Origin: CAYPTB01 sp964413535
Lineage (GTDB): Bacteria; Planctomycetota; UBA1135; GCA-002686595
NCBI GenBank assembly: GCA_964413535.1
Contig: CAYPTB010000009.1
Location: 66,601-130,600, forward strand
Direction: 5' to 3'
DNA length: 64,000 bases
The translations under genes were made by a program, and so were the position numbers. The notes beneath the pieces were generated by a model. It did no database searches, had not been told where the DNA came from, and saw only the letters and a program-made list of their open reading frames with translations. Of this stretch, positions 1 to 10,500 are shown one piece after another; within the stretch, counting starts at the first letter, position 1; each line of letters opens with the position of its first letter.

Positions 1-1371
1 GAGGAAGTCGGCGTTCGCGGCGAAGATGCGAGACTGGAGCGTCGCGACGTCGCCGCATTCCGCGACGATCCCGCGCAGGAACTCCGGGTAGCGGCCCAAT
101 TCGCCCGCGTGCCGCAGGAAGACTCCGGAGAGCTCGCGCGGGAGCGGCGGAGAGTCGAGCAGGAGCGACGCGAGGAACGTGTACGCATTGCGCTCGAGCA
201 GCCAGTCCAACGCAGGCTCGGCGGCGCCGCTCGCGCGCTCCGCCAGGATCCGAGCGACGAAGTCCGCGAGCTCCGGCTCCTCCGCGGCGAGCGCCACGTC
301 CTCCGCCAGCTCCGCGCCGCTCGCCGTCGCGAGGAAGAGCAGCCCCGAACGCTGGAAGCGCGGGTCCTCCAACGCATCGAGGGCATTCGCCTGCGTGACG
401 AGGGAGCCGTGCGAAGCGAGGAACGAATCGCCGCGAGGGCCTCCGAGCGCGAGCTCTTCGCGACAGCGCGCGAGCGCCTCCCAACCCGCGTCCGACGCGG
501 GATCGCCCGCGTCCGGAGCGGCAGCGAGGGACGCGGCCGTGAGCACGGCGACGAACGACCCTGTGCCGTGGGCCGCGGGCGAGCGTCGTCCGTCGGCCTC
601 GACGCCGAAGGGCGATCGAAGCACGACCACGAGCGGTCCACCGCCGGGCGAGGGCTCGTCCGCGAGACCGATCAGCTCGCGCAGGAACGGCGCTTCCGGC
701 GTCCCGGTCGCCGACAGGGTCGCCTCGCTCTCCGCTCGGCGATCCTCGACGACCAGCAGGGCGCGCAGCTCGCGCTCGGCGTCGGCCGCTTGCCAGGGAG
801 CGTCGGCGCGCGCGACGCAGAGCGAGAGCTTCGTCTGCACCGTTCCCACGTCGGGCACGTCGAAGGTTCGCTCCGAGTTGGCTTCGAAGACCGCGGTGAC
901 GCCCGTCTCGAGCTTCGGAAGGGCGCAGGTCAGCACGCCCAACTCGACCGAACGGCCGAAGGCCCCGCGCTCGAGCTCGTCCAGGAAGTCCTCGGCGTCG
1001 TTTCCCACCCCGACGCGCGCGCCCTCGGCGAGCACCGCCGAGGAGGGAACGGGATCCGCGCCGCGCATGGCGCCGAGGAAGCGCGTACGCGCAGCGAGCG
1101 AAGCGAGCTCCGTGTGCGGCATGTGCTCGAGGTAGACGAGGCGGAAAGACACCGCCACGACGTCCGATGTCTCGATGGCGGAAGCGTCGGGGAACACCGG
1201 ACCGGTGAGCGGCGTTCCGGCGAAGTGATACGCCTCGAGCGAGAGGCGCGGCGGCGCGAACGTCGGCGGCTCCGTCGTTCGGCACGCGCCAAGGGCGAGA
1301 GCGACGCTCCCGAGCAGGAGGGCCTGGCTCGACGGCGTACGCGACGTGGGGTCGTGGAATGGGGCGTGCAT
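1..1371 (-). CDS. putative lipoprotein, partial (C-terminus beyond window)
   Basis: An open frame of 457 codons runs from an ATG at 1371 to the window edge without a stop, so the C-terminus is missing. The N-terminus has a hydrophobic stretch followed by a lipobox-like LALGAC at about residues 25-30, which predicts lipid anchoring outside the cytoplasm. The rest is soluble in character, rich in Ala, Glu and Leu, with no motif I recognise. It lies 124 bp downstream of the histidine kinase gene on the same strand and may be the last gene of that block. Reading and strand are supported by continuous good codon usage with strong third-position G/C; the function is unknown. Confidence 0.75.
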   Translation of the reverse strand, partial: MHAPFHDPTSRTPSSQALLLGSVALALGACRTTEPPTFAPPRLSLEAYHFAGTPLTGPVFPDASAIETSDVVAVSFRLVYLEHMPHTELASLAARTRFLGAMRGADPVPSSAVLAEGARVGVGNDAEDFLDELERGAFGRSVELGVLTCALPKLETGVTAVFEANSERTFDVPDVGTVQTKLSLCVARADAPWQAADAERELRALLVVEDRRAESEATLSATGTPEAPFLRELIGLADEPSPGGGPLVVVLRSPFGVEADGRRSPAAHGTGSFVAVLTAASLAAAPDAGDPASDAGWEALARCREELALGGPRGDSFLASHGSLVTQANALDALEDPRFQRSGLLFLATASGAELAEDVALAAEEPELADFVARILAERASGAAEPALDWLLERNAYTFLASLLLDSPPLPRELSGVFLRHAGELGRYPEFLRGIVAECGDVATLQSRIFAANADFL

Positions 1372-1495
1372 GCTCCGAGTTCCGCGGACATCCGACCCTC
1401 CCGCGCCTCGAACGCTCGAGCCGTGCCGGCACCGCCGCGCTGCAGTCTACCCGCGCACCCTGTCGGTCGGCGGAGTCCGGGGGAGTCCGGCCGTA

Positions 1496-3427
1496 TCAAC
1501 GCGGACGCGGATCCAGCACGTCGCGGATCGAGCGCACGAGCTCCCGGCCGAGATAAGGCTTCTGCAGGAATCCGTCGGGGCTCTCCGCGCCGGTGATGCG
1601 GCGCGTCGTCGACTCGGCGTCGAAACCGCTGGTGAGGACGATGCGGACGTCCGAATCGAGGCGGCGCAACTCGCGAATGATCTGCTTGCTGCCGGGTCCG
1701 GGCATCGTCAGGTCGAGCAGCACGACCTTGGCTTCGCGCGCGTGCGCGGCGAAGAGCTCGATCGCCTCTTCGCCGCGCTCGGCGAGCAGCACCCGGAACC
1801 CGGCGTTCTCGAGCACGCGGCGGGCAACGTTGCGGACGCCGGGTTCGTCGTCGGCCACGATCACGAGCTCCCGGCCGGTGTACGCCACTTCCTCGGTGCG
1901 CGGCTTCGCGAGGGAGACCGCCGGCAGGTGCGAGGCCGGGAAGTAGATCCAGAACGTCGACCCGGCGCCCGACTTCGACTGGACGGACAGCGCGCCGCGG
2001 TGTCCGCGCACGATGCCGAGCGTCGCGGCGAGCCCAAGTCCGCGACCCGTCTCCTTCGAGGAGAAGAACGGGTCGAAGATCCTGGGCAAGGTCGCTTCGT
2101 CCATGCCTTGCCCGTCGTCGGACACCTCGAGTCGAACGTACGCCCCGGGCTCGGCCTCGTCCGGGAACATCGTCCCGTCGAGCAGCTCGCGGTCGCACTC
2201 CAAGGCGTCGACGGAGACGGAGATCCGGCCCTGCGCGTCGCCGATGGCCTCGCCGGCGTTGGTGATCAGGTTCATGATCACTTGACGCAACTGCGTGACG
2301 TCGACCTCGACGGAGGGAAGGTTCGGGGCGAAGCTCCGCGCGAGCTCCACGCGCTTGGGAACGGAGACCTCGAGCAGTTGGACCATGTCGCGCACGACCT
2401 CTCCGAGGTCGACGGGCTGCACCTGGAAGCGGCCGCTGCCGGAGTAGGCGAGGAGCTGGCTGCACAGGTCCGCCGCCCGCCGGCCGGCCTCGACGACTTC
2501 CTCGAGCAGCACGCGGGGAGGCGTGCCCTCCTCGATGTGACCGCGCGCCAGGTCGGCGTTGCCCAGGATCGAGACGAGCAAATTGTTGAAGTCGTGCGCG
2601 ATGCCGCCCGCGAGCACGCCGAGGCTCTCGAGCTTCTGGGCGTGCAGCATCTGGCGCTCGAGCTTCGCGCGCTCTTCCTCCGCCCGCTTGCGCTCGCTCA
2701 CGTCGACGCAGCAGCCGACCGCGCGGTTGAAGCTCCCGGCCGCGTCGTACTGCGCGACGGCGGACACGAGCACGTCGAAGACCTCGCCCTGCTTCGTGAC
2801 GAACTGATGGGGAGTCTCGCGGCTCCAGCCTTCCTCGACGATGCCTTGGATATCCTCGTGGGCGCGCGCGCGCGACTCGTCCGTCATGAAGTCGTCCACG
2901 GGACGCCCGAGCACTTCTTCGCGTCGATACCCCATGCGCTCGAGCCAATAGTCGTTCACGTCCGCGATGAACCACGACGAATCCACCGAATGGAGCATCA
3001 TCGGGCTCAGGTTGTAGAGCGAGCGGAAGCGGGCCTCGCTCACGCGCAGCGCCTCCTCCGCCCTGCGCTTCCCCGTCACGTCGCGAAAGGACCACACGCG
3101 GCCGGCCGTGTTCCCGTTGCGCACGAGCGGCGCGGAGAAGCGCTCGAACACGCGCCCGTCGCGGAAGTGCAGCACGTCGAGCTCCTCCACCTCGGAGCGG
3201 TAGAGCTCCTGCACGCGACTGGCGAAGGACTGCGGGTCGACGAGCTGCTCCAGGACGTAGGCGACCATCTCCTCGTCGTTGCCGCGGATCAAGAGCTCGT
3301 CGGGGATGCCCCACAGCTCGGCGAAGCGCCGGTTGGACGTGACGACCTTACCGTTCTCGTCGACGACGAGGATGCCGTCCGCCGTAGACTCGAGGACGGC
3401 GCGAAAGTAGTCGGCTCCCGAGGTCAC
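1496..3427 (-). CDS. hybrid histidine kinase, PAS-PAS-HisKA-HATPase-REC
   Basis: This 643-aa protein has two PAS-type sensor regions (about residues 5-120 and 130-250), a short coiled linker, a HisKA box with phosphoacceptor H278 in GGIAHDFNN, an ATPase domain (N-box around N386, G-boxes DDGQGM at 437-442 and GRGLGL at 461-466) and a C-terminal receiver domain with phosphoacceptor D572 in LLDLTMP and conserved K623. No membrane segment is visible, so it is probably a cytoplasmic sensor. The start is a GTG whose bases overlap the stop of the upstream gene (GTGA, 3424-3427), indicating translational coupling with the MauE-like redox membrane protein. The frame stays open far upstream through the neighbouring genes, but that extension is a shadow. 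The output partner is not obvious nearby; the REC domain may pass phosphate to a phosphotransfer protein elsewhere. Confidence 0.93.
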   Translation of the reverse strand: MTSGADYFRAVLESTADGILVVDENGKVVTSNRRFAELWGIPDELLIRGNDEEMVAYVLEQLVDPQSFASRVQELYRSEVEELDVLHFRDGRVFERFSAPLVRNGNTAGRVWSFRDVTGKRRAEEALRVSEARFRSLYNLSPMMLHSVDSSWFIADVNDYWLERMGYRREEVLGRPVDDFMTDESRARAHEDIQGIVEEGWSRETPHQFVTKQGEVFDVLVSAVAQYDAAGSFNRAVGCCVDVSERKRAEEERAKLERQMLHAQKLESLGVLAGGIAHDFNNLLVSILGNADLARGHIEEGTPPRVLLEEVVEAGRRAADLCSQLLAYSGSGRFQVQPVDLGEVVRDMVQLLEVSVPKRVELARSFAPNLPSVEVDVTQLRQVIMNLITNAGEAIGDAQGRISVSVDALECDRELLDGTMFPDEAEPGAYVRLEVSDDGQGMDEATLPRIFDPFFSSKETGRGLGLAATLGIVRGHRGALSVQSKSGAGSTFWIYFPASHLPAVSLAKPRTEEVAYTGRELVIVADDEPGVRNVARRVLENAGFRVLLAERGEEAIELFAAHAREAKVVLLDLTMPGPGSKQIIRELRRLDSDVRIVLTSGFDAESTTRRITGAESPDGFLQKPYLGRELVRSIRDVLDPRPR

Positions 3428-4344
3428 AGGCCTTCCTTGGCCGACACGATGATACCTCCCTCGAGCATGAGCTCGGCGGGCGTCAGGATCGCGTACTCGA
3501 TCGTGTCGGGCAGGTTGGCGTGCACGACCCCTTCGCCCTCGGGGATGAAGTGGACGAGCTTGTTCTCGGGGGAGTCGTGGCGCTCGTGCACGCGCACGAG
3601 CGTGAGGAACGGCACGAACGGCGGCTCGCGGACGAGCTCCTCGAGGTGCTTCGCGCAGTGATCGCACGTCCAGCGCCACAGCACCCACATGCCCTCGGTG
3701 GGGAGCGTCGACACGTCCTCCTCGAGCCACTCGCCGAGCGGCGTCTCGGCGATGGTCTTGCCGACCCAATTCTCGATGTCGAAGACAGCGAAGCCTCGGT
3801 TCGGCGACGTCGAGGTGGTTCCGCCGGGCGTCGACGGATCCTGCGGCGTCGTGCGCACCTCGCGGTCGAAGAGCCAGGGCAGCGCGGCGAGCAGCGCGCA
3901 CAGCGGGACGAGCAGTGGGAGCGCGAGCCCGCGCTTCGTGATGCGCCACGGCCGCGACGCGAGCAAGAGCAGCAGGAGCGCCGTGTCGATCGTCATCATG
4001 ATCGTCGGCGTCAGGGCCTCGAGCTTCGAGCCGAAGCAGCCGCAAGCCTTCGCGCCGGACTGGATCTGCGTCGCGAGCACGGCCTCGAACACGAGGTACT
4101 GGAACACGACCACCCACCACCCCCAGCGCGGCCGCAGGAACGCCAGCGCCACGACGACGAGCTCGATCGCGATGACGAGCCGATAGGTCGTTCCGATCGG
4201 CAGCGCGGACGCCTCGCGCACGATCTTGGGCAGATCCATCGGCGTCCCGAAGCCGAGCTTGAACACCGCCCCCGCGAGGATCCACAGCGCCGCGAGGCGC
4301 ACGGCGGCGGCGGGGAACGCGGGGCTCGGTCGCGAGTCGGTCAT
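3424..4344 (-). CDS. MauE/DoxX-like membrane protein with C-terminal thioredoxin-like CxxC region
   Basis: This 306-aa protein has four to five hydrophobic segments (about 15-33, 53-70, 76-95, 113-130 and 140-158), as in the MauE/DoxX family. The family's cysteine pair is present as CGCFG at residues 101-105. After the last membrane segment comes an extracytoplasmic or soluble tail with a second redox-type motif, C227-D-H-C230, preceded by a Trp-rich strand (VLWRWTC), which resembles a thioredoxin-fold active site. The likely role is dithiol/disulfide relay across the membrane, passing electrons to or from an exported partner; that role is inferred. It starts at ATG 4344, ends overlapping the histidine kinase start by 4 bp, and follows the AsmA-like gene after 123 bp. 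Confidence 0.75.
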   Translation of the reverse strand: MTDSRPSPAFPAAAVRLAALWILAGAVFKLGFGTPMDLPKIVREASALPIGTTYRLVIAIELVVVALAFLRPRWGWWVVVFQYLVFEAVLATQIQSGAKACGCFGSKLEALTPTIMMTIDTALLLLLLASRPWRITKRGLALPLLVPLCALLAALPWLFDREVRTTPQDPSTPGGTTSTSPNRGFAVFDIENWVGKTIAETPLGEWLEEDVSTLPTEGMWVLWRWTCDHCAKHLEELVREPPFVPFLTLVRVHERHDSPENKLVHFIPEGEGVVHANLPDTIEYAILTPAELMLEGGIIVSAKEGL

Positions 4345-4467
4345 GGGGATGGAAAGCTGGGGATCCTGCAGGACGACGGGCGCCGGGTGCGCGCGACGGC
4401 GGCCGAGGATACGGATCCGGACGGCCGGTGCGAGCGGATCGCCCTTCCCCGTTCCCCCTCCCAGGGC

Positions 4468-7400
4468 TCACTCGCTGAACTTGCTGCGTTCCTTGATGCG
4501 GTCGCGGTTCAGCGCGTAGACGATCGACAGCTTGTAGTCCTCGCGGAGCTTCGCGTAGAGCACCGCGGCCTCGGCGCGGCTGCCCTTCGACCAGAGGTCG
4601 TCGGCCGTCTTCAGGAGCTCGGCGGGATCCTCGGCGCCGCCGATCCCGAGCTTCTCGCCGAGGCCGCGCTTCAGGGCGCTCTTCGCGAGATCGTCGAGCA
4701 CGCCGGTCCACTCGAGCTCGGGCCGCTTGGCCGTGCCCCGCAACGGAACGGCGAGCGTCTCGCCGGCGGCGTACTTCAGGAACTCGTAGCGCTCGACCAG
4801 GGCTTCCGTGACCGGCACGTTCCACACGAGATCGAGCGTCTCGTCGAGCCCGACGGAACCCGTGAACGTCGTCTCCGCGTCCGAGAACGTCCAGGTCCAC
4901 GGATTGGCGTAGTAGACCCGCCCGCCCTTCACGTCGAAGGCCATCGGCCGCACGCGCAGCGACTCCGAGCCGTCCGCGAGTCGGCCCTCCAGGGCGTCGA
5001 GCAGGGGCGAGCCCTCGATCTCGATCTCGCGCACCTCGAGGCGACCCTTGCCCGCGATCGGTTCGAGCGGCACGGGCCCCTCGCCGGCCAGGGCGCGCGC
5101 GAGCGCGTCGAAGGAGAGCGGCGCGTCGTAGGCGAGCTCGAGCTCGGCTTCGACCACGCCGTCGAGCTCCGCGTTCTCGAGCTCGCGCACCTGAGCGAAG
5201 GCCGGATGCACGAAGGCGAAGAGCAGGGCGAGCTCGCGGTTCGCGCGAACGCCGCTCGCGCGCAGGGAGAGCGTCGCGGCCGCGCCCGCGCCCGTTTCGG
5301 GAGCGCTCTCCGCGCTCGGCGCGAGTCGCCCCGTGAGCTCGATCTTCCCGCCGTTCGCGCCCAGCACGCTCTCGACGTCCAGCACTCCCCCGTGCACTGC
5401 GAGCGTCACGTCGCCGTCCAGTGCGAAGCCCGACACCTCGTAGCGGCCGATCCCGAGCGTCGACTCGCCCTCCAGCGCGCGCAGCAGTGCGACCGCGTCG
5501 AGCGCCATCGGCTCGCCGTCGAAGCGGAACGTGATCGATCGCTCCTCCAGACCCGTGAGTGTTCCCGGGATCCAGTGCGCGAGCAGCGCCCCGGCGCGCT
5601 CGGGCACGTAGACGAGGTCGCCCGTGAGTCCGTCGAACGCGTATCCGCTCCCCGCGCCGTTCCCTCCCGGCGCCGTGGTCTTCGCGATGCGGCCCGACAG
5701 CGTCCCGCGCACGACGTCCGACTCGATCGCGAGCGACTCGAGCTCGAGGGCCGAATCCCGAAGCGTTCCGCGGCCCTCGAGCCCTAGGGTCGCGAACGCG
5801 AGCGGCGGCGGGGGTTCCGTCTCCGGCTCGGCTGCGAGTTCGACGACGAGCTCGTGGAACAGAGCGTCGAGCTCGAAGGGCAACTCGGCTGCGCCGAGCG
5901 TGGTCGTGAGGCGCACCTCGAACCGCTCCGCGTCGACGCCGTTCCCGTCGAAGCGCAGGCCGCTCGGAACGCCCTGGGCCTCCACGGCGAGCGCCCCGCT
6001 GGACGCGCGCTGCACGTCGGCCTCGAGCGCGAGGCGACCAGCGAAGTCGTACGCCTCGCCCGTGTACGCCGCGGCGACCGGCGCCAAGCGCCCGAGGTCC
6101 ACGTCGAGCTCGACCTTCGCCCGGAGGTCGTCGAAGTCGAACGAGGTCGGCGCGAGACTCCCCGCGGCGTGCAGCGGTCCGTCGATCGAGAACGCCGTGA
6201 CCTCGAGCGCATCCGGACCGAGCTCGGCGCTCACGCTCGCGCGCAGCTCTTCCAGTCCGTCCGCGAGCGCGAGCGGAGCGCCGTCCGCGCCGAGCGCCCC
6301 GAGCCGCGCGAGCCCGAGCCGCGCGTCGACCGTGCTCACGCCGCTCGCGAGGTCCGCGCGCAGGTCGGCGTCGACCTCGAGCGCGCCCGAGACGCGCCGC
6401 TCGACGAGCTCGCTCGTCCACGCCGTCGCGAAGGTCGCCAGGCGTTCGAGCTCGGCCTCCAGCGCGAGGCGACCCTCCACGACCGCGCCGTCCGCGCCGG
6501 GGGTCGTCGTGCCGTCCCATGTGAGCTCGAAGAGCTCGTCGGCCGCGAGCGTCACGCGTTGCGCGCCCGGCCCGGCTTCGGCCGGCGCCGCTTCGCCGTG
6601 CAGCACGAGCCGCTCGAGGCGCACAGGCTCTCCGCTCTCGCCGCGGATTAGGAGATCCAGGGCGGTGACGTCGAGCGTGCCCGAGGGACCGGTCTGCGAG
6701 TCGAGACGGACCTGCGCGTCCGCCGAGAGTCGCCCGGAGAGCTCGGCCAGCGGCACGAAGCCCGCGACGATCGGTCGCAGGCCGTCGAGCAGGACTTCCT
6801 CGAGCGCGAGCTCCAGGCTGCCGCGCGGCGCGATGCGGCCCCTCTCCGCGAGCGCGACGTTGCCCGAGACCGTGAGCGCGCCGCCCCCCGCGCCCTCGCC
6901 GCAGAGCGATCCGCTGGCCGCGAAGCTCGCGGGACGCTCGAGGTCGTCGAGCGCGAGGTCGAAGTCCGCGAGCGTCAGGACGGCGGTCGCGTCGCCCTCG
7001 TGGACGAAGATCCGGACGTCGGCCAAGCGCACCAGGGCCGCGACCTCGGGGAGGGAGTCGCGTGACTCGCGCTCGTCCTCCTCGTCGGTATCCCCCGACT
7101 CAGGCGGGTCTCCCGAATCGCGCGGGAGGTCTTGGACGTTCCAGCGCCCGTCGCCTTCGCGCCGCAGGTGGAGCTCTAGACCTGAGAGCTCGAGGTCGAC
7201 GTCGTAGCGCCCGCCGAGGGCCGCGAGCGGGCGGACCCGCGCGTCGAGCGCGTCGAGACGCACGAGCGGTCGCCCCGCGAGGTCGTCGAGGGCGAGACCG
7301 CGCGCGGTCACGCTCCCCGTCGGTCCCACCGAGAGCCCCGCGAGCGAAGCGCGCACCGCGAGATCGCGCTCGAGGCGCTGCGTCAGCCAACCGGGCCCGA

Positions 7401-7503
7401 AGGCGCCCACGGCGAGCGGGACGCCCAGGACGAGGAGCGCGCCGAGCACCAGCACGGCGATCAGGACACGCAGCCAGCGGCGCTTTCTCTTCGGTGGGTT
7501 CAC
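4468..7503 (-). CDS. AsmA/TamB-like envelope protein
   Basis: This 1011-aa protein has a short basic N-terminus (KRKRRW) and a single strongly hydrophobic segment at about residues 11-34, followed by a long exported region rich in alternating beta-strand patterns with many Asp/Leu-rich repeats. The early segment (SVTARGLALDD, then VRLDALDARV) matches the repeat style of AsmA-domain proteins, and a second AsmA-like region lies toward the C-terminus. AsmA-like proteins form elongated beta-groove structures linked to lipid traffic between membranes; that role is assigned by family resemblance. The start is GTG 7503, 18 bp after the stop of the large lipoprotein gene, so the two probably share a transcript. 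No strong Shine-Dalgarno is visible. Confidence 0.78.
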   Translation of the reverse strand: MNPPKRKRRWLRVLIAVLVLGALLVLGVPLAVGAFGPGWLTQRLERDLAVRASLAGLSVGPTGSVTARGLALDDLAGRPLVRLDALDARVRPLAALGGRYDVDLELSGLELHLRREGDGRWNVQDLPRDSGDPPESGDTDEEDERESRDSLPEVAALVRLADVRIFVHEGDATAVLTLADFDLALDDLERPASFAASGSLCGEGAGGGALTVSGNVALAERGRIAPRGSLELALEEVLLDGLRPIVAGFVPLAELSGRLSADAQVRLDSQTGPSGTLDVTALDLLIRGESGEPVRLERLVLHGEAAPAEAGPGAQRVTLAADELFELTWDGTTTPGADGAVVEGRLALEAELERLATFATAWTSELVERRVSGALEVDADLRADLASGVSTVDARLGLARLGALGADGAPLALADGLEELRASVSAELGPDALEVTAFSIDGPLHAAGSLAPTSFDFDDLRAKVELDVDLGRLAPVAAAYTGEAYDFAGRLALEADVQRASSGALAVEAQGVPSGLRFDGNGVDAERFEVRLTTTLGAAELPFELDALFHELVVELAAEPETEPPPPLAFATLGLEGRGTLRDSALELESLAIESDVVRGTLSGRIAKTTAPGGNGAGSGYAFDGLTGDLVYVPERAGALLAHWIPGTLTGLEERSITFRFDGEPMALDAVALLRALEGESTLGIGRYEVSGFALDGDVTLAVHGGVLDVESVLGANGGKIELTGRLAPSAESAPETGAGAAATLSLRASGVRANRELALLFAFVHPAFAQVRELENAELDGVVEAELELAYDAPLSFDALARALAGEGPVPLEPIAGKGRLEVREIEIEGSPLLDALEGRLADGSESLRVRPMAFDVKGGRVYYANPWTWTFSDAETTFTGSVGLDETLDLVWNVPVTEALVERYEFLKYAAGETLAVPLRGTAKRPELEWTGVLDDLAKSALKRGLGEKLGIGGAEDPAELLKTADDLWSKGSRAEAAVLYAKLREDYKLSIVYALNRDRIKERSKFSE

Positions 7504-7521
7504 GTCACGTGCTCGACGCGC

Positions 7522-10500
7522 TCAGTTGTTCTTCGCGCCGTCGAAGATCCAACCGAAGACTAGGTCGAGTTCGCGCTCCGTCAAAGGCGGTCCCGCGAGC
7601 GGCATCTTGCCGCAGGCGACCGAAGTCCCGAGCGTCGCGGCGTTGAGCTGCTCCATGAGGTAGCTCTGGCCGGGGTTTCCCGGTACGACGCGCTTCTTGG
7701 TCGTGGAGCCGCACGAGGAGTCCACGCCCTGCCCGCTCGCGTTCACGTAGGCCGAGAAGCTGGCCGTATTGGGTGGGGTGCCCGGGTGGCAGTTGCCGCA
7801 CTTCCCGGTGGCCGCTCCGGCGGGGTCGAAGACCCCGACGACCCCGGTGAAGGTCGGGAGCAGGACGGTCACGTGGTTCGGCTTCGTCTCGCCGTCGCTC
7901 CCGCCGGGGCCCGTCGCCGTCAGCGTCACCGTGAAAGTACCCGACTTCGTGTAGGAGTGTGTCGGCGAGTTCGCGGTCGACGGCGGGCTCCCGTCCCCGA
8001 AGTTCCACGAGAACGACGTCGCCCCCGTCGATGTGTTGGAGAAGGAGACGGAGATCGGGAGGAAGTCGTCGTCGGGGTCGATCGTCGTGTTGAACGCGGC
8101 CATGGGGGGCGGTGCGCCGACGACGATGAAGACCTCGTCGAAGTCCGACATCATGTCGGGGCCGAAGACGGTCAGTCTGGCCTTGAACGTGCCGGCGGAA
8201 CCGTAGATGTGGCCCACGGGCGACGGGCCGGGGTTCTGGACGATCCCGTCCCCGAAGCTCCAGTTGCGGCTCAGGACCGGCGAGCCCGTGGATTGGTCGG
8301 TGAAGGTCACGCTGAGGGGTGCGATGCCGCTCGTCTTGTCCGCGGAGATCACCGCGATCGGTGGTGGGAACAAGGCCTTCAAGCTGCGGGTCGATTGGCC
8401 CTGACCGCCGGCTCCCTCGACCGTGAGCGTCGCGAGGAACGTCCCGGGATTCACGTAGGTGTGAGTGGGGTCCTTCTCGCTCGAGCTAGCTCCGTCGCCG
8501 AAGCTCCAGGTGCGGCTCGTGATGGAGCCGGTGGACTTGTCCGTGAAGGACACCTCGAAGGGGGCGATGTCCTGGGTCGCCGAGGTCAGGAAGCTCGCGA
8601 TCGGCGGAGGCGGTTTCACGGTCGCGATCTCCGGCGGATCGATGCGGAACACGTCCGCGACGCCGTTGCCGTCGAAGCCGCCGCCGAGCAGGTTCTTCGC
8701 GCTGGTCGTGAAGACGACGCGTCCCGAGTCGGAGCCGAGGCTCGCGTGGGTCGAAGCGCCGTCGCCGGCGCCGCCGAAGATGCTGATGGAGACGCGCGCG
8801 AGCGCGTGCTCGGCGTCGCGCACGAACACGTCCGAGCCGGGTTCGCCGCCGCCGCCGGCGAGGTTCGTCGAGGTCGAATCGAAGGCGACCAGCAGACCGT
8901 TCGGCGAAAGGCTCGGCCGGCGCGCTTCGCCGTCGGCACCCGTTCCGCTCACGAGCTCCGAGACGCTCGCGAGCGCGGTCTTCCCGGCCGTTCGATCCCG
9001 CACGAAGACGTCCGGGTCGGGGCCGTTGGCGTCGACGAACGGGCTCACGAGGTCGGTCGCGCGCGACTCGAAGGCGACGATCGAGCCCAGGCCGTCGAGG
9101 GCCGGAGCGCTCGACGCGCCGTTCCCGCCGCTCAGGACGGCGCCGACGTTCCGGCTCACGAGCTCCGCCGGGCCGCTCCGCCCGCGCAGGAAGACGTCCG
9201 TGCCGTCGCCGTTTTCATCTACGAAGGACGCGATCAAGTTGGTGGCCCCGGACGTGAAGGCGACGACCTGCCCGTCGCGCGAGATCGCAGGCTCGCCCGA
9301 TGGCCCGTTGGCGCCCGTCGTCGCCGCTCCGAAGGTCCGGCTCACGAGGACGGTCGCTCCGCCCAGCTCGGCTCCGAACACGTCCGACCCGTCACCGTTC
9401 CCGTCGACGAACGAGGGCACGAGGTCGCGCGCCGTGGACGCGAAGGCGACGAAGGTGCCGGAGCTCGAGGCCAAGGCCGGGGCGCTCGAGCCGCCGTCCC
9501 CGCCCTGCGTCGGACTGCCGGTCGCTGCGCTGACCAGCGTGACGGCGAGGGTCGCGAGCAGCTTGCCGTCGAACGCAGAGAGATCCGCGACGAAGACGTC
9601 CGGCTCGGCTCCGTTGGCGTCGATGAAGCCCGTCACGAGGTTGCGCGCGCGCGAGGTGAACGCGACGACGGGGCGGCCGGCGACGAGCGCCACGGAGGGC
9701 TCCGTCGAGGGTCCGTCGCCCGCGGCGGAGCCAGACGCTGCGCGGGAGACGAGCGTCGTCGTGCCGAGGAACAGGTCGCGCAGGTACACGTCCTCGACGC
9801 CGTTCCCGTCGCGCGGATCGACGGCGGCCGCCGTGACGAAGGCGACGTAGCGATCGTCGGCGGTGACGACCGGGCTCGTGGATGCGAAGCGCAGCTCCGC
9901 GCTCGCGGAGCCGAAGCCCGACGCCTTGCTGACGCGCTCGATCGCGCGGTCGGAGAGGAACGCGACGACGTCGTCGTCGCCGGGCGCTGCGCCGAGGTTC
10001 TCGGCCGCCGTCCGATAGTGGACGAGAGCCTTGGCTCCCCCGCCGAGGCTCTGGCACTTCGTCCCGCCGGCGATCCAGGCGTCGACGAGCTGGACGAACT
10101 GCGCGCTCCCGCCGGGAACGAGGTCCTTCTGCAGCGCGGAGCCGGGATCGCTGGGAGACGCCGGGTTCGGCGCGCGGCCGACCTCGAGCGCCCAGAGGAT
10201 CTTCTCGTCCTGCTTCAGGTGCTCTTCGAACGTCGCGAAGGCGCCCGGATCCATGGCCTGGTCGCAGAGTTCCTCGATCGTCTTGTCGTGGAACGAGAGC
10301 ATGGCGGGCGGTGCTTCCCAGACGCTCACCTCGGTGAAGCCCGTTGCGTGGCAACCGTTGCAGTTCGAGTCCGCGACGTGCGGCAGGGCGACGAGTTGGG
10401 AGAACAACGGCGTGTTGAAGCTGTGGCAGGTGAAGCAGCGCGGATGGCGGAAGGCCGCGGCGAGCCCGTCGCGGAAGTTGTCGACGACGCCTTGGACGCC

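Noticed and set aside
109..1596. Long plus-strand frame antisense to the truncated lipoprotein gene
   Set aside because: Its translation is almost only Arg, Glu and Ala, typical of an antisense shadow in GC-rich DNA; the minus-strand frame has a lipobox and balanced composition.
1496..6520. Single 1674-codon minus-strand frame across the kinase, MauE-like and AsmA-like genes
   Set aside because: Only the last 643 codons look like a protein (PAS to REC). The upstream part is Arg-rich shadow of the two genes in the other frames, and a GTG overlapping the MauE-like stop gives a natural start.
7062..7646. Arg-rich frames in the AsmA-like and other genes
   Set aside because: They have shadow composition, lie opposite or within well-supported genes, and lack ribosome sites.
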